Below, one piece after another: positions 1-11,482 of a stretch of DNA of 24,399 bases (its first letter is position 1; every line of letters starts with the position of its first letter). A program made the position numbers and the translations under genes. Origin of the DNA: Didymodactylos carnosus (lineage: Eukaryota > Rotifera > Eurotatoria > Philodinida > Philodinidae). The stretch covers positions 1 to 24,399 of the forward strand of contig CAJNOQ010002426.1 of assembly GCA_905250885.1 (NCBI GenBank), written 5' to 3'. Under the pieces are notes generated by a model. That model did no database searches and had not been told where the DNA came from. It worked only from the letters and a program-made list of their open reading frames with translations.

Positions 1-484
1 CAGTTTTTTACAGGTTTTCTTGCGTGACTTTCAGCATTTTTGGGATATCTCGAGAAGGAAAGCATATTTTTTGAAAAGAAAAAAAACGAACCTGAGATAG
101 GGCCTAAAGTACCTTGTGGTAAAATTTTGAGCTCGATCGGACCATTTTTTCGAGGGGTCGTAATGTTACTGGATGAAAACCAGAGTTTTCTAGAAAATCC
201 TTAGAAGAACATGTCACAAAATTCTATGCAAAAATACATCGATTTTCTTTTTCGATGTTCTATCTCTGTTATAAATTTCACCCCGATCCGACATCGGCGT
301 CCCCAGTTTTCAAGAGGGTCAAAAAAGAGGGGGGAGGTACCCTTAAACTGTCGCATAGTCATCGCTTTTTTCTGCCGTATTAGGTCAAATGGAATAAAAA
401 CAAAAAAATGAGTATAAATTGTATAAAAAAAACTGCTCTGTAGATAAATACTAAGGAGTCTTTAAAAAGACAAACTGTTTTTTT
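1..484. other. Gene-free, repeat-like stretch
   Basis: No exon, RNA gene or convincing reading frame is visible here. A 66-codon frame at 211-411 on the plus strand has low-complexity, non-protein-like content. Two places share a loose pattern: around 118-141 (ggtaaaattttgagctcgat) and around 268-291 (gttataaatttcaccccgat). This hints at an old duplicated or dispersed repeat. On the minus strand it is downstream of the last visible RELCH exon, so it may be intron or transposon DNA within that gene. Confidence 0.4.
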
Positions 485-660
485 TTTATTAAAATTGCTA
501 ATTCTCGATTTTGACTAGAATCGTCGACAAATTAGAATATACCAGCAATGTTTTACCAACTGTTAATTAATTGACCTCTGAGGAAAAGATCTCAACTCAG
601 TGATATATCCTAATTTGTCGATGATTCTAGTCAAAATCGGGCATTAATGATTTTAGTAAA
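485..660. repeat. Imperfect inverted repeat, MITE-like hairpin
   Basis: The arm at 485-544 and the reverse complement of 601-660 align over their full 60 bp with roughly ten mismatches. The core cgattttgactagaatc (506-522) is perfectly matched by gattctagtcaaaatcg (623-639). The spacer is 56 bp. A long-armed hairpin with no coding content is typical of a foldback or MITE element. It lies just beyond the last visible RELCH splice donor. No target-site duplication was convincingly identified. Confidence 0.6.
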
Positions 661-801
661 AATTACAATTAAACATCCAGAATCAAGCGATTTTAACAAA
701 TTATGAGTTTAATTTTTTTCTAATGGAAGACAACATTTTCTTTTCAGCACCCCTGTAGACTAATTTTATATTTTATTTGAAAAAAATAAGATCGTACGCA
801 C

Positions 802-3800
802 CCTAGTTCTAAATAAATTGCTTGTAAACCATTTAGCAATAAATTTTGTTTTGACACAACTAACAAAGCATCATAAATATATTGTGTTAATTCAGCTCGC
901 TCTTGTTCTGTTGACCAACAGCAAAGTACACCAGTTGCATATAGAACAAACGTTGCTTTAGAATAAGATGAAAATAGTGGAGATTGTTGATTTGATGTCG
1001 TACTATCCACAGTAACTAAAAATTATATTTATTCTAGTTTTCAATAGATAAAAAGATTTTACAATGAATATATTACCTACTCGTTGATCGTTTTCATTAT
1101 TTGACAAATCTGAAAAATAAATTGGTTTGATCTAAATAAATGTAGACAAAAAAAAAACGTATTATATTCGTTTCATCGCTCTTCTTTATGTTTTTAAACC
1201 TTCAATTTCCAAAAATTTCTTCCAAAATATTGACCCAAACATTTAATGTGTTCACTACATGCATGAACTAATTTTGAATTATTCACATCAATATGTGTCA
1301 TCGCATTAAATATTCTTTTTAAACTACAAATAAAAAGTTCAACGATTGATAAATTAATTTTAAAAGAAAAAAGTCATTTATTTTTCTTTCACTTACAAAT
1401 TATTTAAATAATCTGTAATATTATCTGTAAATGGAAATTCACCATGTTCACAACAATAACTGTAATAATCTAATAAATGTTGAGAATTTGGTGATAGAAT
1501 AACATGTATATCATAAAATTCTGATGAATTAACAGGAAAACGAAATTGTTGAGTTTTTTGAATACCTAAAAATAATCGACGTAAATTAATGAATTTGTTC
1601 GAAGTCAAAGTGAAATACCTATATCGGGAATTGTTTCATGATTATAATTGAGACTGATTAATGATGCTGCAAATATAAACACACATAGATCATTTAAGAT
1701 GTAAATATACTGAATAAATCGTTGAGCATCCAGTGTTGATGGAGTAATATTCTAATTTAAAATAAAAATAAATATGAATTCTCTTACTAAATTTAATCAT
1801 TCATCTCTCACTTGTACAAGTGTCTCTAATTTGACTACATAATGTTCTAATAGTACATCGTACAATTTTTTTAATTCTAAACACCAAACAGCAATTGATG
1901 GTAATAAATATTGTTTAGCACATCGTACAACATCTGTCGTATCATTTAGACAACGATCAAGCAAATCGATACACTAGAAAAATAATATACTGTCTTTCAA
2001 TCTACAATGAAATAATTGGCTCGTTTCTTTTTTATTAGCTCAAACCTGTACTAATTTAGTTTCATCATCAATATAATTGATAACCATTGCTAAACTTTTA
2101 CAGCAAGCACATCGTACTTCATCACATTTATCATCAGCTAATAATTGTTGTAACATTGAAAATATCAAACTGCAACGAATATCTGCCTTTGAAAAACAAA
2201 AAAAAGTGAAAATAATTTTTTTAATTGTTTTTTCTGCTTACTGGTAAATATGGTGCTAAAACACCACATGATTCTGCGACAAGTGCCCGTCGTTCATCAC
2301 ATTTATGTGTTAATTGTTCCCAACATTGTGGTAATAATTCACTATTAACTCGTAAAGGTCCAACCTGTTTGGCAAAACATATACAAGCACATAGTAAAAC
2401 TTCACGTTGTTCAGATGTTGGTTTTTTAATTAAATTAAATAATGTGCGTAATAAATTATCTCGTTCATTTGCATGATTATGTAATATCGAAGCATATACA
2501 ATTAATGGAACAAGATCCTGAATAGAACATTATATAAGATAAAAGAATATTTATAGACTATTACTTATTTACCAGACGTTTAGAACCATTAAGATTTGGT
2601 ATGATATGTAGGACAGTTTGTGTTATTAAACAGACAATTGAATCTGTTATTAACGAAAGTCCTTGTAATTCATTTAAAATATGAGATGTGGTATGTTGAT
2701 ATTGTTCATCGTATTCTTGATTACTTTTTTTGTCTTCATCTTTGACATGTTCAATTGTTGTATTATTCGTAGTTGAATTTATATGAGGCCATAAACGTTC
2801 AAAAGCCCGTCGATAAGCAGACGGTAAATTACGTTTACAAGAAAATGTTGTCTTTTCCATTTCGATATGTTTTGATGCAGTATCTATTTCATTATCATTA
2901 TCAGTCATCACGGAAGAACGACTAAAAGAGAAAAAGTTAAATTGTATGATAAATATTAAAATTAATGAATATTATACTAAAATATTTAATAATAAATTAA
3001 TTTCTATTTATTTATCTTACTTTTGTAGTACTTGTAACTGTACTAATATATTATTCTTTTCTTTACATAAATTTTCAATATCATTTTCTATATCTTCTTT
3101 TTCTTTTTCTATTCGTTCCATTCGTTTTTTTGTTTGTTCTAAATTTGTAAGCTAAAAATAAAAATAAATTAAATTTTTTCTATAAAAATTATAATACATA
3201 TTTTGTCTATTATATACATATATTTTTCTACTTACTATGAGTGCCATATCATTTTCAAGACGTTTATTTTCTTCGATTAAATTACCATCAAAATTGATCA
3301 TCATTCCAAAATCTTCCATTTTCTTAACATTACTTTCATTTAGTTCATGATAATATAGACGATATAACTGAAGAAGATCGGGCGGTCGTGGACGATTTAT
3401 ACCTAAAAATCAGAGTCAAAATGAATGTTTTTAAGTCTTCACTGTTTAATATATTAATCGTATCGAGTATGTATTAAAATTATCATCTTGACTGAGAAAA
3501 AAAAATATTAACAAAATCTTTTCATAGTTTTAATTTGCACGAATTTTTTCACTAATCAAACAAAGTACACCAAGGCACAGTTGAAAGAGATAAATAAATG
3601 AATTTAATTTTTACATACCAACACTATCCCAATCATCTAGATCTTGTGTTCCATTTTCTTCGGCTAATGTTACACTACTCATTTTATAATTATTTGTCAA
3701 TAAATAGTCGTTAATCAAAAAGTTTAATGCTCGACGTTCATAAGGATGTATGGAGGACGTTTGTGACAATGACTGTTGAAGAGAATGTTTTTTTATCGTT

Positions 3801-4699
3801 GTTATGGAATCTAAATGAAATGGCAAATAAAACACATTTAATTCATTTGCAAATATTAGAAAAACAATATAATCATAATTATTACTTTTTTTATCATTTT
3901 GATCATACATAGTATTAAGATCATTATTCTCTACATGTTCTGTTTTAATAATTGTATTTCGTTTTCTTCTCATTTTTTCTTCATCATGATTATCATTATT
4001 TGTTTGTTCTGTTTCATATGTTAACGTATTTCTTAACTCTTGAATAGTATCACGTGCTTTTCGTAATTCAAATTCTAAAACAGCCACTCGTTCATCGCTA
4101 ATTTTGTACTCATTATTATTTCCATTATTCCAATCTACATCTTCTGAATATCGAGTAATATTATCGATTGATGAATCAAATGTGTGATTACTTGAAGCAC
4201 GATGAAACGATAAACCTCCATTACCTCCTCCACCGCCGAGTGAAATAGAATCTCCGCCAAAAGGACGATTATAACTACTAGCTGCTTGTTTTGTTGTCGA
4301 TGTTCCTTCAAAATTAGCTGGATTTGAAAAATAATCTCTTAATCGTGGTAAATCATAGCCATTTTCTAAGAGTTCGGTATAATATTCTAATGCTGTTAGA
4401 TAAAAACGATTTTTTAATAAATAATTGGCAATTTTATCGTACGTTTCCGATTTTTTCTTTGCATGTTTTTTTTCCCCATTTTTATCTGCCGTGACATTTT
4501 CATCGTTCAAAGAAGACGATGACGTTGATGATGAATAAGAGATTTCCGATTCACGTTGTAGAACAGATGAATCAGGAATAATATTAATTGTTGGCTGTGA
4601 TTGACTGCGATTATCGGATGAATATAATTCGTTTCTACTTGATGAACTAAAATAAGTTAATTCACCACTGATTATATCATTTTTAATATTAAAAACCAT
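802..4699 (-). CDS. RELCH: RELCH (KIAA1468) orthologue, 3'-partial
   Basis: RELCH binds RAB11 on recycling endosomes and promotes cholesterol transfer to the trans-Golgi. Twelve exons read in frame on the minus strand: 4699-3619, 3402-3236, 3151-3021, 2921-2573, 2517-2242, 2186-2046, 1973-1812, 1751-1619, 1565-1397, 1323-1200, 1131-1077 and 1015-802. They give about 1000 residues. A LisH motif lies at residues 86-131 (core LTALEYYTELLENGYDLPRL), followed by a second helical segment ending RPRPPDLLQLYR. A coiled coil is encoded mainly by 3151-3021, and HEAT-like helices follow (ELLPQCWEQ, VAESCGVLAPYLP, LYATGVL). The N-terminal 80 residues are Ser-rich, and a Gly run lies near residue 155. The human protein is about 1216 residues, so roughly the last 200 are not present here. 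The final exon ends at a GTGCGT donor with no following exon in the window. Identity is strong; exact boundaries are read by eye. Confidence 0.9.
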
Positions 4700-5758
4700 T
4701 TTTATATGAAAATTTTAATTCAAGTAGGTTAGTACAAAAGTTCTATGGGATTTAAATAAATTACACTTCTACTTCTTCCACTACAGAATTTTCTACTTTT
4801 CTCACATCTCAGTCAAAGTAAAACTTTTAGCAATCATTTGAACAAGATGATTTATATAGTAAGAAGTATTAAACATCAACTGACTTTCTCTCTCTCTCTC
4901 TCTCTCTCTTAATGACACTATAATATTCCTATGTTCTTCTTAAACATACTTGTCCCATATACAAATTGTTTGTTGTAAATCAGCCATTAAATGTTCGAAT
5001 AAATAGATGGAATAACCAACGATGTTTCATCTGAAGAAAAAAAAATAATATAAACAAAGAAATGGCAAAATTGTTCTGAATGAATGACAATTCTAAAATC
5101 TAATTAATTCTAAAACTATTGAAATAATTTATTTATACGAGTCAAAATAGCTCGAAAATGATCAGATAGAGATGTTAAATCATCTCTTTCATGAACGAAC
5201 ATTTATATTTTGTTTTATTATTCTACTGTTATGTTAAATATACATGCATAAAAATATAACTTTATACAAAAACTGTAAACATTTAAAAAATAATTTTGTC
5301 AATTAAAAAAGATACTGAGAAAAAAAAAGAAACAAATAAAAGGTTCGATAATACAATCTATCCTTTAAAGAGAATAAATCTTTGTTTCTCATCAAATATT
5401 GAGTAACTGCAAAGAAAAAGTCAATTTGTTAGTAATTCATTGTTTATAATTTATTATAAATAAATTTATATTTTACAATTGTACAGACCTTTAAGACATA
5501 TATACATATTAGTCTTTGCATAACTATATGCAAATGAATTTTAATTTAATAATAAAATTATTGTATCATTCTAAGTAGATCAGTGTCAATCAATATTTTC
5601 TAAAACAACAATTAGGTTATTGTAAAATAGATAAAATGATGAGGGATTTAATTTAAAATTTTTGCTATGAGTATCAATAGTTTTAATTTAGCTTCCTACA
5701 AAACTACGGCATACATAGCGAACAATGATACATACACTAGATATAGTCAAAACATCAC
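4700..5758. other. Intergenic region between MICU and RELCH
   Basis: This stretch holds the downstream region of the MICU gene and the presumed promoter and 5' UTR of RELCH, both on the minus strand. A TC microsatellite lies about 190 bp upstream of the RELCH start. A possible alternative last exon of MICU is at 5358-5406. No independent gene is supported. Confidence 0.5.
4887..4908. repeat. (TC)n microsatellite
   Basis: About eleven TC units on the plus strand read as (GA)n on the coding strand of RELCH, roughly 190 bp upstream of its ATG. It could be a simple repeat or a GAGA-type promoter element. The sequence alone does not decide. Confidence 0.85.
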
Positions 5759-8700
5759 TTACTTTGCTCTTTCTCTAACACAACGTTTAAATTGATCAAA
5801 CTTTGTTTCCGGTGTTTCACGAGCATTCGACGACTAAACATAAAAATAATCACAATGCTGTTATTTTTATGAATTCAAGTAGACACACATACCTGAAATC
5901 CTCGCTGAAGTCTGTCTTTCATTACGGCGATGAATTCATCATAACTTCTAAAATAAGAAGTAGGGGTTACGTCTTTTGTCTTTCTAAAATATCTCTTTTT
6001 TTTGTTTTCTTACAAATGTTGATCATTATCGGCATCAAAAACTTTAAAAATCAATTCAACTATATTTCGTTCAAGTTCCAAACCTGTACTAATTCTAACT
6101 GCCCGTTGAAATTCCGGTTGAGATATGGGCTTATTGGATAATTGATGAAATCTCATAGCAATATTAAATTCTTGTAAATTATTCAAAAATAATGAAAAAT
6201 GTTTAAATTGATCAAATGTGACACCCTTCAATTAAAAGATAAAGAAAAAAAAATAACGAACTATTGTAATCTGTGTTTTTACTTACCGATGATTGAATAG
6301 ATCTTTTGACTGTTTTTATGGCACTTCTCTTCTCATCATGGTTAAAATTTGTATAACGAAGAAGAATTTCAACAAAATCGACTTCAGAAATTGTCTTGAA
6401 ACCATGGGAAAATTCATTGAATTCAATTTCTAATATTTCTGTTTGTACATGCTCCATAAATCTAGAAAGAATAAATTATGTTTTCAATGAAAATATAAAA
6501 TAGTGACGAATTCCTGATTAAACGCTCATCTCCTGCAAGTTTAATTTATCGTATTACTATTAAACTTCTATCATCATCATAAACTGAAATCTATTACTAA
6601 ACGAGAGAGTTAGTATAGTAACTAGTTTCAAATTGGATAGTGACTCATTAATACAACATAGAACAAAGAGTTGTTTACCGTTTAAACTCGGCATAATTCA
6701 AAGTATCCCGACCATTTCGTCCAAAAAAGTGAAGCAGTAAGGTTGTATCGGCATCTTCGCTTTTTGTATTCTAAATATTAGAACTGGTTTATGTGTGTAA
6801 ATATGAACTGCAACCAAAAATATGAACTGTAACAATGGAATCTATACAAGCTTAGCTTTTTAATTATTGACAAAAGAACGTATCGAACTAGGATAGTAAA
6901 ATAGGTTTGATAAATAAACTACGAACACCGATTACATTCGCAATAGCAGCACGCCTTAAATATCAATGTTTGTGATAGTAACATAGAGTGAAAAAAATAA
7001 GTAAAGAAAATTTTTTCAGATTAATATCAGGTACTTAATAATAGCAAATATAAAGATATTGTGAACCAATAGATCTCATTTTCTGTATTGATGCTAACAA
7101 AAAAGGCTTTAAAACCAAATAGGAGAGAAACATTTGACTCAAGTATATCCTCTAGTTTCTCTTTGTTATGGCTCTACGCTATTATTACGTATAACATCAT
7201 TACTAGATAGCACAGGCACAGGGCAGAGCTTCTAATTTGATTAGAAAAGATGTATTTTGCTACGTTCAAACATTGTTCGGATCATAGTTGTGTCTAATAA
7301 CACATTGATTTATTCCTTTCTAGTAATACAAACGGAGCTAGTGCATAGCATCAAAAAGCATTCATTGTGGAACTAGCTGCTGGATTTCGCAAAAACCGCA
7401 CTAACATTTCCAGAGAATTCCTAACGATCTAACAAAGAAAAACTGGAATTTTTCACTCATTCATCTATTTTATCATATAAAACAAGTTAAAACTACGTCG
7501 TTCTCAAATTTTCAAACGTTTTGGATCGATTCTAGTCACAGTCATTATATTTTTCAATAGATAGTGGTAAAAGGTCTCGAATAATGGAGAAGTAGAGACA
7601 ATGTTAGCAGATAATGTACCAGGTGTTTCAAAAGTAGCCACTAGAAGAAAGATGACTAAAACTTCATTACTTCTTGGCCAAATGAGCTCATTTTTTTTTT
7701 GTTTAATAGAAAAATGTTCAAACTTTTAGATATGACAAAAAATAAATTAAATGTCATATTCTTTAGGGTTCAGAATAAGATCTTTGAATTAATGACAAAA
7801 TTTGAATCTGTAACGTTGATCTATCGCCATCAAATTTTCAGCCATTTCTATCCTTAAGTTTTTTTTTTGTCATATCTAAGATTTTGAACATTTCGCTATT
7901 AAACAAAAAAGAATGAGCTCATTTGGCCAAGAAGTGATAAAATTATAGTTATCTTTTTTCCGATAGTGACTTTTGAAAAATCCTGTAATTTTTGTTGTAT
8001 CAATTTTGACACTATACTTACTGTTTTGCTGAGCGATTTATCAGACTTGCTTTTCGATGGATTATATAAACGTTGTACTAGTGTTGTTAGCTAAAATACA
8101 ATAAAAAAATATAACAATAATGAACGGGTACATGACCATTATTTAGTGCTTCTAGATAAAAGTCACTGTGGGTTTAACTGACCTCAGAACAATGGATATT
8201 CTATTTTTTGTTTCAAAAGTGCTATCTTTAACAGATATCAAAACTCGGTGTAGTACTTGTGTTACAGAAGTCATAAAATATTATATTAGTACAAGTAGAA
8301 GCTAACTATTACACAAGAGTATAGTAAGTAACTGAAGCATTATCTTGTGTTAGCACAAATAATGAGACAAAAAAAGCGGTGTCTAATTTCTAGTAGAACA
8401 TCAACAATTTGTACAATAAAAATTGTCTCTTTTTCTCTCACATTTAATAAAGACACATATATCAGAGAGTGTCTTACACTTCGTTTGTTGTTCTCTCTTC
8501 TCCTTTGTTTTGTATTATAACATGCGTGGATTTGAGTATCAATGATTACTTTCTCCAACTATATGTCGTTGGGTTTTTTTTAAAAACAAATATAGTAATT
8601 CATAAAACAAAAAATGAACAGTATTATACTATTCTTATGAAATCTAAACACTTGAGAAAATGCTCATCGAGTTTAGCCATGCACTGATTTCAAATAATTG

Positions 8701-10345
8701 AACATCAATTATTAAAAGTCAAGCAATGATCTATGAAATAAGAAAAATTCTAAGTTTAACCTACATGATTGTTCGAGACTGTGACTCTTCAGTGCTGCTA
8801 AATCTTGATTCTATATAAAATGAAAATTTTATTACGATACAGACAGTCTTATGAGTTTCTTTTTACATATAAAAACATTGTTTACTGAAAATCAAATGAT
8901 TTTTGTTTGCGCTGAATAAACATCATCAAACAAAAGACAAAAAAAGCATCACAAATTGGACGATAAACTAAATTGATTGATATCCAATATAATTAAGTAA
9001 CAATTCAACCGTCGGTTTATCTAGGTCTAGAAGTTCTTAGAACCCTGTCTATACAGGATCATCATAAAAATTTTTTGGTCGATTACGTAACGACCACTTT
9101 ACATGTCAAATTCATTTTAAACTTTACACAGTAATCTGAATTCTTATGTTGTTTTGATATTATTACTAGAGAGATTCTGTTTCGTATTTAATATACAACT
9201 TTTTTGATTTCGAACAATCGATAATTTGATTTTTAATCGAAATCAGTAATGTCTGGTCGAATCACATTTGATAAAATATATAATCTATAAAGATCTACCT
9301 AAAGACTTTCATTCAGATAATGAACAAAAATTCTCTCAAACTATAAAATCATAAAAAGAATAAAAGATTACCACAAGAAATTCTTGTTTATCCACCACTT
9401 GATTACCTAGAAAAATATTGTTAACTAATTTGTATCTTAAAGCATTATAATCATTTTTCTATTTCACACTTACCATCCGTATCAAACATGTTGAATGCAA
9501 TTTCAAATTGATTAGAGGGTTCTAAAAAACATTCAAATATAACGATGATGTATCATAAAAAACCAATTCAAACACACTTGTCAAAATAACCCAAAGAAAT
9601 AAATATTCTGGAAATGAAATGATACCTACATAAATAAATAATACTATGAAAACAGATAATAGAGACATGAGTAGAATAATTTATATATACCAGACTCTTC
9701 CAAATTTCGAAAAAATTTTTTTGAACCACGATGTTTTGGTGGTGTATTATATAGCAATGCATCGACTTTTTGTTGATCTAAATGTCTTCTTCCAACACGT
9801 GCTGCAAAAAGACATTTCTTAATGATATTAACCGAACGTAAAAAAAAATGAACATACGTCTTGGTTTCTCAGTAACAACGGACTCTAGAAAGTCCATAGG
9901 TGTCTAAAATAGAAAAAAATCGTACAAAATGTATCAGATAATATAGCGTTTTTCTAACCATGTACGGATTTCCATTATATTCAACTGATGCAAATTCCAA
10001 AAAACGTCGTTCACGTTGACTTGTTGAATTCTTTTCGTTATCATCTTTCTCGCTTTTATCATCTTCATTTTCATCGTTAAACTCATTTTCTCCATTCTCA
10101 ACTTTTGGATACTTTCTTCGCTATAAAAGAGTGAACGATAGAATATTATGTTGAGAAAACTTAGTTCAACTTTTATTTACATATTGTGCTGCATGAATAA
10201 CAAAAGAAGACAAAATTCTTTCTGGAATATATTGAATATATACAGCAATTTTCTTCTGCTGTTTTTTTTCTTGAACCAATAATGCTGTCGTTAAACTCGT
10301 TGCAGTTAATGCAATATATTTCCATGACAAGTAACGGGATCTCAT
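5759..10345 (-). CDS. MICU2/MICU3-type mitochondrial calcium uptake protein
   Basis: MICU proteins sit in the intermembrane space and gate the calcium uniporter. Thirteen minus-strand exons read in frame: 10345-10181, 10120-9959, 9903-9858, 9801-9691, 9625-9578, 9521-9474, 9406-9372, 8090-8022, 6770-6679, 6461-6287, 6225-6014, 5947-5893 and 5833-5759. They give 430 residues. The first exon is basic and hydrophobic (MRSRYLSWKYIALTATSL), as expected of a mitochondrial presequence. Two canonical EF-hand loops are visible: DTDGNQVVDKQE near residues 191-202 and DADNDQHLSYDE near 381-392. Family landmarks include REKRFLEFAS-like RERRFLEFASVE, TLLLHFFGRNG, TEILEIEF, ISEVDFVEILLRYT and EFIAVMKDRL. 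The spacing TLLLHFFG...RFM resembles MICU2/3 more than MICU1; the exact paralogue is not settled. Two introns are long: 9371-8091 and 8021-6771. The terminal TAA lies inside a good donor (AAAGTAAGTG), so a longer C-terminus is possible. Confidence 0.87.
7619..7985. mobile_element. TA-flanked MITE with long terminal inverted repeats
   Basis: The left arm, about 7619-7745, matches the reverse complement of about 7862-7985 over some 125 bp. Shared blocks include cttcttggccaaatgagctc, tttgtttaatag and tagatatgacaaaa. The outer ends read CAGGTGTTTCAAAAGT and CAGGATTTTTCAAAAGT, each next to a TA dinucleotide (7617-7618 and 7986-7987). The roughly 115-bp centre has no coding content. TA flanks and a CAGG..TTTCAAAAGT-type end recall Tc1/mariner elements, so this is best read as a non-autonomous mariner-like MITE. 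It sits in the 8021-6771 intron of the MICU gene. Confidence 0.75.
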
Positions 10346-10366
10346 AGTATTGAATAATCAGAGACA

Positions 10367-10390
10367 CTACCTTATTGTGTTCTTCTTCAT
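10367..10390 (-). promoter_or_regulatory. Upstream ORF before the MICU start
   Basis: An ATG at 10390 opens a seven-residue frame (MKKNTIR) that stops at TAG (10369-10367), 21 bases before the MICU ATG at 10345. The uORF ATG directly follows a TTATCTTTTAG sequence that looks like a splice acceptor. If that acceptor is used, the uORF is the first ATG on the mRNA and would dampen translation of the main frame. Confidence 0.45.
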
Positions 10391-10512
10391 CTAAAAGATA
10401 ACTAAGTATGATGCCAAAATAAAAAGAAGATATGTTAACAGAAACGAATAGAACACAACATTACACTTTAGTGAGTCTCAAGTTTACACGAAAAACCGCA
10501 TTTTAAGTTGAT

Positions 10513-10518
10513 TTTATT
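10513..10518 (-). terminator. Poly(A) signal of the unrecognised gene
   Basis: AATAAA on the minus strand about 33 bases past the stop of the four-exon model. Its position supports that model over the two-exon one. Confidence 0.5.
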
Positions 10519-10550
10519 AAAAAGTTATCAACTTCTAAAATAATAAGTTA

Positions 10551-11482
10551 TCATAAAAAATCATTCTGAAACTGACGAAGGACTTGAACTGGAACTAAAA
10601 GATACATAAATAATTAACATCACATCTTGAAATAGTATAACGAAAGATCATACTTGCTATTGATAGTGGTCGAACACACAGAAAATCCAACTTATTTGTC
10701 ATTTGTTGTATTTTTTTCATTGATGTTAAGTCGAGTAATGTTACTTGTATTTCAAGACATCTGTATCAAGATGCGTTTTAGTTAAGGAAAGATTTTTCTA
10801 AAAACGTATTGATTTGCCATTAGAAAAGATCTCATATTCATTCAGATTCATAGAAAAGGATACAATTCAAAATAAAATTGTCCTATATAGTTTATTTGAT
10901 TACGTATACGTTTCATTTCTGATTTTGAGTAATCATCATTTGAACTAATGTCATGTTTAAGGTTCACCAAGAATAAATCAATAAGTTTTGGAAGTTGCTT
11001 AACAGATTTTATCAATGTCGTACCATGTTTTTCCAATGTATTCCTAAAATAAAAGAAAACTAACAAACTACAAGACGATACTACTGAAAAAGTATAAATG
11101 TTAGAGAAATAGACTGTTTTTAACTAAATAATCTATAATTAGAAATATTCATAAATGATATAGTACAAATTTTTAAGTACCAACTTTGCTGTAAATTTTT
11201 CATCGATAAATTTAAATTTTCATTTAATAAACATAATTTTTCTGTCGGTAAATTTTCATCAGAACACATTTCTTCACTGAAATCTGCATCACCTTCTTCT
11301 TCCTCTTCTTCGTTGTTATTAATAATTTGCAATATGTTGTTGATATGAGAACAAAGTCCATTAGCAATTTGATCTAATTCATTTAAATTGTCATCAAATT
11401 TTTCAATTGTACGTAAAAATGCAGCCATATTTTCATGGATTTTATCCAAATATAGATTCTGCTTTTTCTTTTGTGTATTCAT
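10551..11482 (-). CDS. Unrecognised helical / coiled-coil protein, 4 exons
   Basis: I do not recognise this family. The preferred model is exons 11482-11181, 11043-10864, 10760-10654 and 10594-10551, joined at GT-AG sites in frame, giving 210 residues. A shorter two-exon reading stops at TGA 10850-10848 (165 residues). The four-exon model is favoured because exon 3 stays open in the required frame, the last intron is a typical 59 bp, and an AATAAA (10518-10513) follows its stop by about 33 bases. The protein is rich in Leu, Asn and Lys, with helical segments (KIHENMAAFLRTIEKFDDNL, KQLPKLIDLFLVNL, SMKKIQQMTNKL) and an acidic run of six Glu near residue 60. No signal peptide or membrane segment is seen. 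Small helical subunits of BLOC/BORC-like, kinetochore or tethering complexes look similar, but no assignment is justified. A TTTATTACAG acceptor-like site lies five bases before the ATG. Confidence 0.55.

Noticed and set aside
110-300. Two similar-looking blocks as a tandem duplication
   Set aside because: Similarity is limited to about 24 bases with many mismatches, too weak to claim as a repeat unit.
2225-2476. Plus-strand frame of 83 codons
   Set aside because: It is the antisense shadow of a RELCH HEAT exon on the minus strand, which has clear family similarity.
4981-5035. Acceptor-like site followed by ATG and 16 codons on the minus strand
   Set aside because: The frame is too short and has no partner exon; it could be a RELCH 5' UTR exon but nothing confirms it.
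8340-8558. 72-codon minus-strand frame in a MICU intron
   Set aside because: No suitable splice sites, no family similarity, and the flanking MICU exons join in phase without it.
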